The notes: generated from the sequence alone by a model not told the origin. 64,000 bases of DNA from Hypoxylon rubiginosum (GCA_902806565.1 CADCXA010000065.1:522640-586639), one strand, 5' to 3'. Counted from the stretch's first letter, positions 34,815-45,851 are shown. Program-made: numbers and translations.

Positions 34815-36208
34815 TTATATAGCTTTAAACTTGTCCCAGTTTTCCAGCATTTTATCTAGCTGCTTATGCCTCTTCAAGCCGTGCTCAAAGTCTGCATACG
34901 TCCCAGTTGTGCCATTAGCGTACGCCTCGTAGATAGGGCCGTAGCTCCTCGCCAGATGCGGGAGCTCCGGGTACGAACCCCATTTGAAGTCCACGCGTTC
35001 CACCTCATGCGCCTTGTGATCGTGCACCTCGATGGTCACATCCAGCAGCTGACTGACCTGGAGCATGGTGTCGAAGACGGCAGTGAGACGTATCTCCCCC
35101 TTTTCACCGAAGATGGTCCAAACCAGGGCCGGATCGCCCTGGAAGGCCTGGGCGCGTCGGAATCTCATGTGCAGAGTTGCGTTCTTCACGATGTGTTCAG
35201 TCTCGGGAAGAGTTCCGGTCACGTGGATCAGGTCGGGTACATCCGATATCATTGTGTCGACAGGCCTCCCGGTATGTGAATCCACGACATTGAGTTTGGG
35301 CCGCTGAAGCTGAAGACGAGACTGGATGTCGCCCAAGTCGCCCAGAACATGTTGTACCCAGTCGAAGACTGTTGTCGGGTTAGTCAAAATGGCCACAGTA
35401 GGTAACCCCCATGCCCCATTGACTTACCATGTCCGAATCCGATGGTGACGAAGTTTCCACCCACCTTTCTGTCGGCAAAATAGCTCAATGCACTGGATAC
35501 GGAGTACTGGTCGGAGGTCCAACGCGCAGCAGTGAATTCGCTACTCCAGACCTTTCCGATCCGCCCGCAGGCAATGAGCTCCTTGAGTTTCAATGTCGTG
35601 GGTACACTAAAGCAGCTAGTGTCAGTCACGGCCATCCCCGAAAAGAAGTACGAGATCAAGCTAGAGCAGAGGGACTCTTTCTTGCCGAGTAATCCGAGGA
35701 TAGCGTTCAACGCAGAGAGGTACTTACTGCCACCCCTTTTGAATTCCGTTAGCTTACTTCCATAAGGCGAGGTACTAGTGCCTGGGGCGTATCTCACCTG
35801 CAATCCAACAATCGTCCTTGAGCCCGATTCTTTCGCAGCCGCCGTCAACTCCTCGGCCTTGGCCGCATTCTGAGCGAGGGGCCACTCAATGAGTACATCC
35901 TTGCCGGCCTTGATACTGGGGAGTGTGGTCTCGTAATGCTTGTCGGCCCGCGTGCAGCAGACGACCAGCTGCACATCGGGATCCGCGGCGAGGTCCCCGG
36001 GCGACCCGTACGCGCGCGTTCCGGGGGCCAGGCCGAACATCTTGATTGACCTCTCGGCGGACGCCTTGGAGGAATTGCAGAGGGCGACGATCTGATACTT
36101 GGACCGGCCCACAGACGAGAGGAAATAGGGCAGGTGGGCCCGCGAGGCCCAGTCGGTGATGGCATTGGCGGATAGGCCAATGATGGCGACTCGGATTGGA
36201 GGGACCAT
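34815..36208 (-). CDS. Gfo/Idh/MocA-type NAD(P)-binding oxidoreductase (Gal80-like)
   Basis: Four exons (36208-35798, 35735-35728, 35606-35428, 35368-34815) give 383 residues in frame; exon 2 is an 8-nt microexon. The N-terminal Rossmann fold (VAIIGLSANAITDWASRAHL, then YQIVALCNSS and VQLVVCCTRADKHY) binds the nicotinamide cofactor. The C-terminal half is the usual alpha/beta domain (IGKVWSSEFTAARW, VTIGFGHVFDWVQHVLGD). The family motif EKP reads EWP (108-110), so the Lys that aids catalysis in classical members is absent, as in Gal80-like proteins. It may be a divergent dehydrogenase or a sensor. The last codons (KFKAI) lie in the AT-rich island. It faces the methyltransferase across a 960-bp shared promoter and is the leftmost cluster gene. 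Confidence 0.78.
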
Positions 36209-37170
36209 GATGACGGAAAACCAAGCGGAAAACAAGTTTGGGTGAGGGAAGAGAGGGAGAGGGACAGGGAGCTGGCTAGGGAACACTACATTGGAATCTA
36301 CATCTCATGAATGGTTTCCAAGTTCTGGGTATTATTTAAAGTATCGCGTACAAAGATACCCAGGTTGTTTGTATGTACAACGCCATAGTGGATGCTTATA
36401 AATACCCGGTATTGCATCACTGTCTACCGGGTTACCTAATTAACATACGGGGGGCTTATGTAATTTAGTTATGCTGGAGCCACGCCCCTATACAGCTCAC
36501 TAGACGAGCTGTATAGGACTTTCCAAACGTTTTGTTGGCTGCATTTCGATTCGCAAGAAAGAACCTCTTCAAGACAAGCCGAAAAAGGGAATTAAGCAGT
36601 GCGTCAATGACAGGGGATTGATTGGCTAAAACAGTGCGAAAAGTGGCGTTTGCTTGCTTTACATGGCTCAAGCCTTGGAATAAGTGGGCCTCAAATTCGA
36701 TCTTGCCAAATCTTGAAGATTTTAACAAAACCAAGTGGTTACACAACAGCTGGAGCGGCATAATCTAGACTCTTATGCCGACTGTAATAATCCAACAAAC
36801 TTGGATGTTACTGATTGTTACTGATCGGAGTTTCTCTCCCCGAATGAAAGAACATTGGTTCGCGTGGGGGATCGTGAGAATCTCACACCCCCTCTAACAG
36901 CACTGCAGCTGACTCACCTGTATAGATCCAAGTCTACTAGGTTCCTACAGGATCCAGACTAGGCTTTAGGCATATTTCGTGTCAGACTTATAACGTGATG
37001 GCCAACTTTTGTCTCAAGATAAAGTCTACCTACATATGGAGCGTTGCTGAATACCCGAATCGCGCGTCTCTCATTGTAGGTCTCTATCTGTACAGGTTGA
37101 TCTAGGCTTTAATATCTTCTAAGAAATCAACATCCATTTTCCGCGTCTTTATTACAAGAAATCATAGACT
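36209..37170. promoter_or_regulatory. Divergent promoter of oxidoreductase and methyltransferase
   Basis: A 962-bp region between two outward-facing cluster genes. It contains a perfect 12-bp inverted repeat (CCTATACAGCTC at 36487-36498 and its complement at 36506-36517, 7-bp spacer), which could be a hairpin or a dimeric factor site. A minus-strand frame of 98 codons (36465-36761) spans the same place but has no recognisable domain. Confidence 0.45.
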
Positions 37171-38245
37171 ATGACTGTCGAATCAGCTTCTCGTCCGGGC
37201 TACTCCGTCCCGACCGTAACCGAGGTCAAGAATGGAGTTGGCTCCTACCCCCTTGCGCGGGACTATATCGACTTCAACAGGTATTGGCTCTGCCACCCCG
37301 ACTCCGCATTTGGCTATGGACACTAATTGTAGAACTAAGGCTTAACCTGCAACATCACCTCTGGAAAGACATCTTTGGCTATAGTCTCAGTCCCCGGATC
37401 CCACGGGATAGGAAATCACTGAAAATTGCCGATGTTGGCACCGGAACCGGGTATGAGTGCCCATTGGATCCTTGGTCTTACAAAATGAACTAACAGCGGA
37501 AAGTGTCTGGCTTTTGGATGTACACTCGCAGCTGGACTCGTCGGCTGAAACGGAGCTGGTTGGCTTCGATACTGACATCACGCAGGTTGGGCCGAAGGAG
37601 TGGCTTCCTAAGAACCTGTCGCTGCGACAATGGAGCGTCTTTGATGATGTGCCCGAAGACCTGGTTGGGACGTTTGATATAGTCAACGTCCGCCTCATCG
37701 TCTTCGTTATCGAGGAGGACCCAGTCCCCGTGCTGCGCCACCTCCTGAAGCTACTGAGTAAGTCTAGGTTCCCAACTGCGCCCACGCACAGGTCGACGTC
37801 GTCTGGAAACTGATGCCTTCCTCTCCGCTATCTAGAGCCCGGGGGCTATCTGCAGTGGTGTGAAATCGACCTCGAGTCTCAGCACGTCGAGACCATCGCG
37901 CCCGGCATCCCCACCGACTGCCTGGAGGCCGTCCAGAAGCTGACGGTCGTCGATAACACGCGGCTCCTGCCGCTGTGGGTCAAGACGCTGGACCAGACCA
38001 TGAGGGCGGAAGGCGTTGAGAGTGTCCACGCTGACTGGCAGGCGGGCAGGCGCCACACAGCCATGTCCATGCACTTGTGCAACCTGACCATTCCTATGAA
38101 CATCAGCGATAAGATCAGGGCATCCAACCCCGAAAAGGCGGCGCGGATTGATGCTTTCATCCAGGGCGCCATCGTCGAGTCAAACAAAGGCGCAATGTGG
38201 GCGCATAACCGGGTCATCGTGACGGGAAGGAAGCCCAGCGAGTAA
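37171..38245 (+). CDS. SAM-dependent methyltransferase (LaeA/UMTA-like class I)
   Basis: Four exons (37171-37280, 37340-37450, 37504-37757, 37836-38245) with introns of 59, 53 and 78 nt yield 294 residues. Two acceptors are AAG, chosen because they alone restore the frame (FNRLNLQHHLWKDIF and DVGTGTGVWLLDV). The SAM-binding motif I is DVGTGTG (68-74). Motif II/III region reads ELVGFDTDITQVGPKEW and DIVNVRLIVFVIEE, and a KPGGYLQWCEID strand follows. The RLNLQHHLWK helix is characteristic of fungal small-molecule methyltransferases related to LaeA/UMTA. No membrane segment. In this context it most likely methylates an oxygen or nitrogen of the cluster product, although LaeA-like proteins can also be regulators. 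Confidence 0.82.
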
Positions 38246-39541
38246 AAGACCGTTGGAATGTAAAAATAGTTGAGAATAAGTAACACTAAATCTGCAATAT
38301 TGCAAGCTACATATGTAGCTTTCCTCGTACTTGGAAGAAATCTAACTACATATGTAACCTACCACCATATATGCCACTGCCATACATCCGATTATTCACA
38401 TGCTTCCATTACCGCCCATACATGCTGCCATCCTATATGCTACCATTATACATGCTCGCGTTATACATACATACTAATTATCATTCATTTAACGTACGTA
38501 CAACTATATATCTAGCTCTAGGTGTTAATTTAGTCATTTAATTAATTCGCTATTTAGTTATTGGTATATATGTATATATGTATGTATGGATGCATGCATA
38601 TACGTACATTGGATAAGCCATATATAAATCCCAATGCATTGGCACCTTACAGGAATGGTTGCAACGCTATGGTTAGTAAATTAGGTACCTAGGTACAATT
38701 ACTGATTTGCGACGATCCTTGACTGACAAATACGGGTAAACAATTCCCCTTGATGCATGTCAGCGAATGTTCACCTAAGGTACCTAGCATTCAATGTGTT
38801 GGTTTCAACATACATGTATGTATAATAGGTTGCGCTAGCTACAGGAACCTAAAAGTACCCCGGGGGGTATATTACACGTGACAGCGACGCGAAATTACTA
38901 TGTAAAGATGACACAGGGTGCAATCTTGCATACATATGTAGTATAATCTTGGTCCTCAGATCTCCAATGCGCGGGACAGTGGGGAACAGATCTACAGAGC
39001 CGTCCCGCTTGGATTAGACCCTTGTCCTTTTAATTCCATATTTGGATTTCTCATTTACACCCACCCCCACCCTCCGGGTAAGACACCCTACAGGCTTATA
39101 CCTGAGGTACATGGTACTGTAAGCACCACTGTAGTATCGTCGTAAAGTTTGTATAGCTCGAGAGTTGGTGTAACTCGAGAGTTGGTGTAACTCGAGATGA
39201 AAACCATATCTTTCTTCACCATTACTGGCTTGTCTCTGATTACAAATGCGGCCACCCGTTCTCGGTTGTCTCCAATTACAAATGTTATGCCTATTACTGA
39301 TTTGCTCTAGCCTGCCAGCTCTTCATAAATTTGAGTCGAACATGGGTTATATCGATCGTTGCTAGCACACATACATATGTACACATGAAAACCACACCAC
39401 ATACACTTCAAGACGCGATATCTTAAATCGTGAGCCGTTCGATCGCGGCAGTTGCTAACTTGATACCATTCGCCTCAATTACCTTCACTTTTACATTGTC
39501 CAGTTGCTCGTTCCGACCCCCAGTGAGGCCCATCAGTCGCG
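38246..39541. promoter_or_regulatory. Intergenic region with clustered TACATATGTA palindromes and direct repeats
   Basis: No gene. The perfect decamer palindrome TACATATGTA occurs at 38308, 38347, 38931 and 39372 (a fifth copy is at 41719). A 17-bp unit (CTCGAGAGTTGGTGTAA) is repeated in tandem at 39157-39190 with a third partial copy, about 350 bp upstream of the transporter start. CCTAGGTACC elements lie near 38685 and 38775. This may hold control sites for the methyltransferase 3' side and the transporter promoter. Confidence 0.45.
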
Positions 39542-41254
39542 ATGGCGGCATCAAACGGCTCCGTCGAGAAGGACGTTCTCAGCGACGAGTCGCGAAACAA
39601 CTACGACACCACCTCACCTGGTTCCCCGGTGCCGGCTGAGGTCCGTGACCCTTCCGACCCCAGTGCTGCCAGCGACAACATCCGCAAAATCACCGGACTT
39701 CGATGGTTTCTGGTCTGCGCCGGTCTGTACTGTTCGTGCTTGATCTACGGCCTTGATACTACCATCGCCGCCGATATCCAGGGCGCCGTCGTTGCAACCT
39801 TCCAGAATGTACCCCAGCTCCCCTGGATCGGGGCCGGATTTTCCCTCGGCTCCGTGGCTGTCATCCTGCCTTACAATGCCCTTTTCAGCAAGTTCAACAT
39901 GAAATGGCTGTATATCGGCGGCGTGATCGTGTTTGAGGCCGGCTCTGCCCTATGCGGAGCAGCACCCAGTATCGAGGCACTTATCGTAGGTCGTGTTATT
40001 GCCGGTGCAGGCGGCACGGGCATCTACCTCGGCGGCTTGAACCACTTTGCCGTGCTTACCACGAGGGAGGAGAGAAGCACCTACATGACCGGTCTCGGCT
40101 TCATCTGGGGTGTTGGTACCATCATTGGCCCTGTTGTCGGTGGCGCTTTTTCTCTCAGCTCGGCGACCTGGCGGTGGGGGTTCTACATTAACTTGATCAT
40201 AGGCGCTATCTGCGCTCCTATCTACCTATTCTGCCTCCCCCCCATTCGACCTACCAAGGGTATATCGATACCGGAGAGACTGCGACACGTCGACTGGCTT
40301 GGTTCCGCACTTAGCTGCGGCATGTGGGTCTTCTTCTCGATGGCCTTCATATCGGGCGGTGGCATCTGGCCCTGGAGCGATTCTAGGACCATCGCCATGA
40401 TTGTCTGCTTCGCCGTTTGTCTCGTTCTTTACGTCCTACAGCAATACTTCTTGATCCTCACCACCGTTGCCGACAGATCCTTCCCGGGTCACCTTCTGAA
40501 GTCTCGCACGCAGGTACTCGTCTTACTCTGCGCGGTATGTGCCATGCTGGGCTTATACGTCTCAACCTACTACATCCCCATCTACTTCCAGTTCGTCAAC
40601 AACGACTCGTCTCTGATGGCCGCGGTGCGACTTCTCCCCTTTCTGCTCCTCGCCATCGCGTTCAACCTCGCCGCTGGCTGGGCCCTGCCGAAAATCAACA
40701 TCTACGCGACCTTCTACCTGGCCGCGGGCATCTTTCTCCTTATTCCTGGAGCCCTATTTTATGTCTACCTAAAGCCCTCCACCAGCGTAGCCAACATTTA
40801 CGGCTTCAGCATCCTCATGGGCGTCGGCTGCGGTATAACCATGCAGTTGGGATATGCGGTAGCGTCGCTGAAGGCCGCACCCGAGGACGCCGTGAATAGC
40901 ATCAGTCTCCAGAACTTCAGCCAGATCGGCGCCCAGGTCCTCGCCCTCGTCATCGCCGGACGTGTCTTCCAGTCCGTCGCGGTCAACAACCTGACGCCGA
41001 TCCTGTCCGGCCACGGCTACAGCGTGGAAGAGATCCAGAACTCCGTTGCGGGAGCCCAAAGCGGTCTGTTCCAACAGCTCGAGGGTACTCTGAGGACAGA
41101 GGCACTGGAGGCCGTCTCGGGCGCCATACAGACTACCTTTATAATTGTCATTGCTGCCGGCGCTCTGCAGATAGTGTGCGCTCTGGGCCTGAGGTGGGAG
41201 AGACTTTTCCCTAAGGCAGCAGCTTCATCTGACGATGTGGCTGCCTCCGCATAA
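39542..41254 (+). CDS. MFS exporter, DHA2 (14-TMS) drug:H+ antiporter family
   Basis: A single exon of 570 residues with about 14 hydrophobic helices after a 50-residue Ser/Asp-rich cytosolic leader. TM1 carries LYCSCLIYGLDTTIAADIQG, TM4 GRVIAGAGGTGIYLGGLNHF, and TM5 the antiporter motif C (GFIWGVGTIIGPVVGGAFS). The loop after TM2 (NALFSKFNMKWLYIGG) takes the place of motif A. Related proteins export fungal toxins and drugs from the cell in exchange for protons and are often found inside biosynthetic clusters. The ATG at 39542 has a good context (GTCGCGATGGCG). Its place between the methyltransferase and the P450 gene supports export or self-protection for the cluster product. High-GC coding, no breaks. 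Confidence 0.88.
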   Translation: MAASNGSVEKDVLSDESRNNYDTTSPGSPVPAEVRDPSDPSAASDNIRKITGLRWFLVCAGLYCSCLIYGLDTTIAADIQGAVVATFQNVPQLPWIGAGFSLGSVAVILPYNALFSKFNMKWLYIGGVIVFEAGSALCGAAPSIEALIVGRVIAGAGGTGIYLGGLNHFAVLTTREERSTYMTGLGFIWGVGTIIGPVVGGAFSLSSATWRWGFYINLIIGAICAPIYLFCLPPIRPTKGISIPERLRHVDWLGSALSCGMWVFFSMAFISGGGIWPWSDSRTIAMIVCFAVCLVLYVLQQYFLILTTVADRSFPGHLLKSRTQVLVLLCAVCAMLGLYVSTYYIPIYFQFVNNDSSLMAAVRLLPFLLLAIAFNLAAGWALPKINIYATFYLAAGIFLLIPGALFYVYLKPSTSVANIYGFSILMGVGCGITMQLGYAVASLKAAPEDAVNSISLQNFSQIGAQVLALVIAGRVFQSVAVNNLTPILSGHGYSVEEIQNSVAGAQSGLFQQLEGTLRTEALEAVSGAIQTTFIIVIAAGALQIVCALGLRWERLFPKAAASSDDVAASA

Positions 41255-41815
41255 ACATACTTTTCCACATAGAATTTGAGCATTGTATGGAGGGTACCAA
41301 GCAAGTTGGTGGATAATAAATCGGCGAGAAAAATGCGAGGCGCGCGGTGATGGGGTGGCGGTTAAACCCCTAAATAGAAGTAATTCTAACACGTTCTTAA
41401 ATGGTTCAGTGGTATTTTGGGTTAAGATATAATTCGGGTTCTTTCAACCTACATGTACTAAATTTTTATTTCCTTTTTCTCATCTAAGAGATGTATCGCA
41501 AAAAGCGACATCGCTAATTATGTGCTAGCAATCAGGGCGGGCTTATACAGTATGTGCAACACTTTGGATCTGAACCCGCCATGTACGATATTTTCGTACA
41601 TATGTTAAACCAACAATTGCATGCGACGTACTCATAATAGATCATGAAGTTGGAAATAATTAATAAACTGTTAGTGCCGGTACGATAGCTTCTAATCATC
41701 TATGGATCAAGACCTGTGTACATATGTAATAGTCACCCCTAGTCACCCGAGACGCCATGAAGTTTCGCAAGAATAAATGATTGGAATTTCTTTCTAACTC
41801 CCCTACGGTACACAT
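41255..41815. other. Intergenic region between convergent transporter and P450 genes
   Basis: No gene. One exact TACATATGTA (41719-41728) and one 9/10 match (41597-41606). Confidence 0.45.
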
Positions 41816-43640
41816 CTACGAACTATCTGCGGTAGGCTTGGGCCACGAAGTGCGCTTGCGCGTCTTCACGTACAGGTTCCTAGGCCTTATCGTCTGGAAC
41901 ATGGGATCGTACTCGACAGTCTCGGCCGCGTTGTGCCGGACGAACTCGTAGCGGTAGACCAGCTGCGCGAGGATGACCTTGACCTCGCGGACGACGAAGT
42001 TCATCGCGACGCACATCCGGGGGCCCATGGCGAACGGGATGTAGGCGCCGCGGTGCCGGTCCCGGACCCGGTCGGTGTCCCAGCGGTCCGGGTCGAAGCG
42101 CGTCGGGTTCTCCCAGACGCGGTCGTTGTGGTGCAGGTGGTGGACCTCGGCGATGACGACGGCGCCCGCGGGCAGGCGCATGCCGTTGGGCAGGACGAGG
42201 TCCGTCCGCGCCGTGCGCGCCGGCTGGTACGACGTCGTGTGGTGCCGCTGCGTCTCGCGGAGGAACTTGTCCAGAGACGAGAGTTTGTCTACGTACTCGC
42301 CGGACATGGGCGTGTCCTCGGTCATGCCGTGGTCCACGAGCTCCTGGAGGAGCCGGTCCTGGCAGCCCTCGTACGCCACCAGCCCGTAGAGGAGCCAGGA
42401 CAGCAGCGCGCTCGTCGTCACGAAGCCGGCCGTCACGGCTACGATGAGGGCCGGGTTGCGGCTCTCGGCCGGCATCTTGTTGCCTTTGCTGTCGACTGCC
42501 CGGAAGAAAAAGTCTAGGGCTGGAAGTGAGCGAAGAACGATACATAGGCTGGGAGTTAGAAGAAGAAAAGAAAAAAAAGAAGGGGGGGGGGGGGTTCAGT
42601 ACCTGTCAGATTCTCGGTTTTCAGGATGGCTTCTTGAAGGGGCACGTCTTCCCCGCCAACTTTGGCCTCGGAGATATGTTTCCCGACACGCTGGCCGACC
42701 TCGTGCCAGGTGTCTCGCAGACGCTTCGAGTCGCCGAAGGGGAGCCAAGCATACCAGTCCCCCCAGGACGTAACCTTTTTGTTCAGGCCGAGCAGCCGGA
42801 AGATTGTTTGAACCGTGATGTGTACTGGAGAGTCGGCGGCCTCGAAGTGTCCGAAGTCTGCGTCGATGAAGAGTTTGCCCACTATCTGGGACGAGAGCTT
42901 GAGCATATAGTCGTACACGTTCCAGGCCTGTTTGCTGTTCTCGAGCTCGTCGAACACGGGGAAAGACGACCGGACGATGGCTAGGACGGTTACGATGTGT
43001 TTATCAATTGCCTTGGGTCCCATGGAGGGGACCATGAACTTGTGAGCCTCGCGCCAGACCGGCGTGTTGGTGCTGGTCAGAAAGACGCCGGCATGGGGGC
43101 TCTTGACTCCGTAGAGTGGATGAGCTTCGTTGATATCCTTGGTGAAGAAGGCGGACTCTTTGAAGATGTGGGCAGTGATCTCCGGATCGTTGGTGTGGTA
43201 CACGGTCCGGCCCATGACTGTCGTCTTGAATATACTCCCATAGGTCTGGAAGAGTCTTTCATGGTTGCCTAGATGGTCCGGGTAGACCTCTGTATGGCTC
43301 CCAAGGAACGGGAGGCCCGAAGGCCCGGGTACGTCGCACACGGCACGTCCATTGACGAAGACGCAGATTGGCTTCTCGAACTGTAGAAGCGAGGTCAAAT
43401 TATCGCATGCTGTTCCATCCACTGAGAATGATACGGCTAATTACATGATTCTGTCAGTACATAGCCTCAGGCGTGTTATCCCGCTGGGGCACAAGACCTA
43501 CTACTTGGGTCAATGATCTTGAACTTATCAGCCACTGCCCGCTTCAGGTGAAGCAGGCTCCGGAAGGTGCTAGAAGTCGTTACGGGAATGGAGACCTGGG
43601 TCTGCTTCGAGTCGCCGGCAAGAGAAAATTCACATGGCAT
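41816..43640 (-). CDS. Cytochrome P450 with N-terminal beta-grasp-like domain, no membrane anchor
   Basis: Three exons (43640-43502, 43436-42603, 42513-41816) with introns of 65 and 89 nt give 556 residues. An in-frame TAG just upstream fixes the start. Residues about 14-80 (VSIPVTTSSTFRSLLHLKRA, then VSFSVDG and KPICVFVNGRAV) look like a ubiquitin/DCX-like beta-grasp fold and replace the usual membrane helix. The P450 core begins with PGPSGLPFLG. Helix I is TAGFVTT (352-358), the ExxR is E411-R414, and the haem ligand is Cys492 in FAMGPRMCVA. The 'FLTSTNTPVWREAHKFMVPS' region recalls CYP505/CYP102 haem domains, but no reductase domain is fused. It presumably hydroxylates the cluster intermediate with electrons from a separate partner. 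The neighbouring b5 gene is on the same strand, 1.6 kb upstream. Confidence 0.85.
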
Positions 43641-45233
43641 GATGAATGGCTATGATTGTGACTAATTTCAAAAGCATGTATGTGATTATAATATGATTAT
43701 AATCGTCGCCTAATCACCGCGAGACTCCATTGACAGGTTAGTGGCATATATTTCTTGCTTACGTACCTACGGAAGAGACGATCTTCAGCTTCTCGACGGA
43801 TGAGCAGTGGCGATATGGACTCGCCAATTTCAACTCCCGATACCCTTTGCCGTATTACGATGGGTTGTGAGGGTTGTCATTCATATGCAAGGAGGAATCC
43901 CATCCGGGTTTACAAAACTGCTTTCTTACAAATGTAATTGTTTAGTGTACTTTAGGTACGTATACATAGGTGACTCGTATACATAGGTGACTACCTAGGT
44001 AGGCAGGTAGGTAACTACCTAGGTCAGCTAGGTGTAGACTATTGTCATGCCTTCGGAGTACCGCAGTTTCTAAGATATAAGATAATGGCAACTCTAGTCT
44101 CTAGGGTCTAGTCTCTAGGGTCTTAGTCTCGAGGGCACGAACCAACAGCTTATTCTACTCTCTACCAATCAGCGTATATAAAACAGTGGGAATGATCTAC
44201 TGAACTCCGTAATCCCTGATTTGTAGAATTGCGATAAGCGGCTATCTAGAGACTAGAGTTACCATTCAGCCCATGTGCGCACATAATGCGGTAGGCAGGC
44301 CGTGGGGGAGAAATCCTGCGGCCGCGGCGCAGGCGGGGTCCCGTTACCTAGGCCGAGAGCTTAAAACCCACCCCCGCTGATTACCAGATCTCACGGCCCC
44401 AGCCCGCACTAGGCTATTACCTTTATTACCTTACCTAAGGTATGTAGGTACCTGGTAAGACCCGAGCCGGTTCGCACCATATGTCCGGTTTCGTACGTAC
44501 GTCTTGCGTCAGGCTCTTACCGTCAGCACTTGTTTTGCAGGGTTTTAATCCTTTCGGGATTTGAAAAGGATTGCGGGTCGGCCCAGAACGGCAGGGGGCG
44601 GGCTAGCTGGCTAGTTATACACAGCCGCATGTCTCAGGGTCCAAACAGCCACGACTTATAATGATTGGATCTCAAATGGCAGATAAGGTAGTCATCTGAG
44701 GCCAGGCCCCAGGGAAATGAGGTTATCACCACCCTCGCCGCCCCCCTAATCCCCGCTTACACGCGTGTAAGCAGGGACCCTGCGCCAACACTCAACCATC
44801 CCGCCATCACACTTTCGGCCAATGAAATAGTCCGCTGAATCCCAAACGAGTACGCACATGCATCGATCGATGGCTCAAGATAGAAGCGTCGAATGAGGAA
44901 AGACGGGAATCTTGGCATGCAGATACGTATACCCGAGTCCCTGATTTCTCCAGGACCCTGAAAGTACACGATGCGGCTGCAAGATGCAATCCTGCGGAAT
45001 TTATCTGTACCTAGGGCCCGACCGCCGGTGAGAGGTTATTATATGACGCCCAGAAGGCTCTAGAACGGCGGAGCTCTCGATTCTCCAACACTCTTGTGCA
45101 ACCTGACAGATATGTTCTGATATGCCTAACAACCTGACGGGCCCGAAACTGGAAAAATGTGCTATCATTATCTTACTGTGTACAGACGGCGAGTTTCTAT
45201 TGGATGGTGCTTGTAAATGTACCGCCGCCTCGC
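43641..45233. other. Intergenic region upstream of the P450
   Basis: No gene supported. A 17-bp unit (CGTATACATAGGTGACT) is repeated in tandem at 43959-43992, followed by several TACCTAGGTA palindromes (43993-44035). AGTCTCTAGGGT repeats lie at 44095-44130 and an ACCTTACCTAAGGTATG element near 44430. Confidence 0.45.
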
Positions 45234-45851
45234 TTATTCGAGGCGGAGGCGGATGCGGGAGGGGTATTTGTCCAGACGCCCAAAGTCTACGTAGATGACA
45301 CTTCTTACGAAAGCGAAGAAGGCTATCACAACTACCAACAAGATGACCATCACCGACGTCCACAAGCGGTCAATACCGCCGAGCCCCTGCCAAGAAGGTA
45401 GACCAATAGCAGATACCCCGTCTCGAGTATACGCCCACAAGATGAAGACCGTGGAGGGAAAAGCCACCTGAAGGATAGTTCTCATGTAAGGGCCCTTTGC
45501 TTCCTCGGCCTTTGCAGTCCCACTGACAACAGTATCGAAGGTTTGAATGACATTGTGTGGGCCGTCCAAGCGGCCAACTAGGAGCTTGGGTAGGATATCG
45601 CGCGCCTCCGAGGAGTGGGCCGCTTCTTCGAAGACATCGCTCGTATCTTTGCCAGCCTGCTCGAGAACGATGTCTTTCCCGCCCGGATGGTCTTCTAGGA
45701 ACTTGGTCACGTTGTACACTACCGAGTGTCAGTATCTGAGCTGAGCTTGGAAGAACGACAGAAGGATAACCTTACCCTTCCCGTGTACAACAATCCAGCA
45801 GTCAGTCTCGGTATTGTGAGCCTTGATCTCTTCCCACGTAATAGTCGCCAT
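45234..45851 (-). CDS. Cytochrome b5, membrane-anchored
   Basis: Two exons (45851-45776, 45718-45234) with a 57-nt intron (GTAAGG donor, CTGAC branch site, GGTAG acceptor) give 186 residues. The first exon reads MATITWEEIKAHNTETDCW. The haem-binding core follows: VVHGKVYNVTKFLEDHPGG, with the His of HPGG and the His of AAHSSEAR as axial ligands. Then come a linker, a hydrophobic segment (TILQVAFPSTVFILWAY, about 105-121) and a C-terminal transmembrane helix (WTSVMVILLVVVIAFFAFVR). Tail-anchored b5 proteins sit on the ER and pass electrons to P450s or lipid enzymes. The longer-than-usual tail and its place between two P450 genes suggest a dedicated redox partner for the cluster. It faces the ammonia-lyase across a 700-bp shared promoter. 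Confidence 0.88.

Noticed and set aside
36465..36761. Minus-strand frame of 98 codons inside the divergent promoter
   Set aside because: No domain, includes the 12-bp inverted repeat, lies in promoter DNA; pogo/hAT transposase fragments were considered but no motif fits.
41880..42545. Long overlapping frames on both strands within the P450 3' exon
   Set aside because: High-GC shadow of the real P450 exon; proline/arginine-rich nonsense composition.
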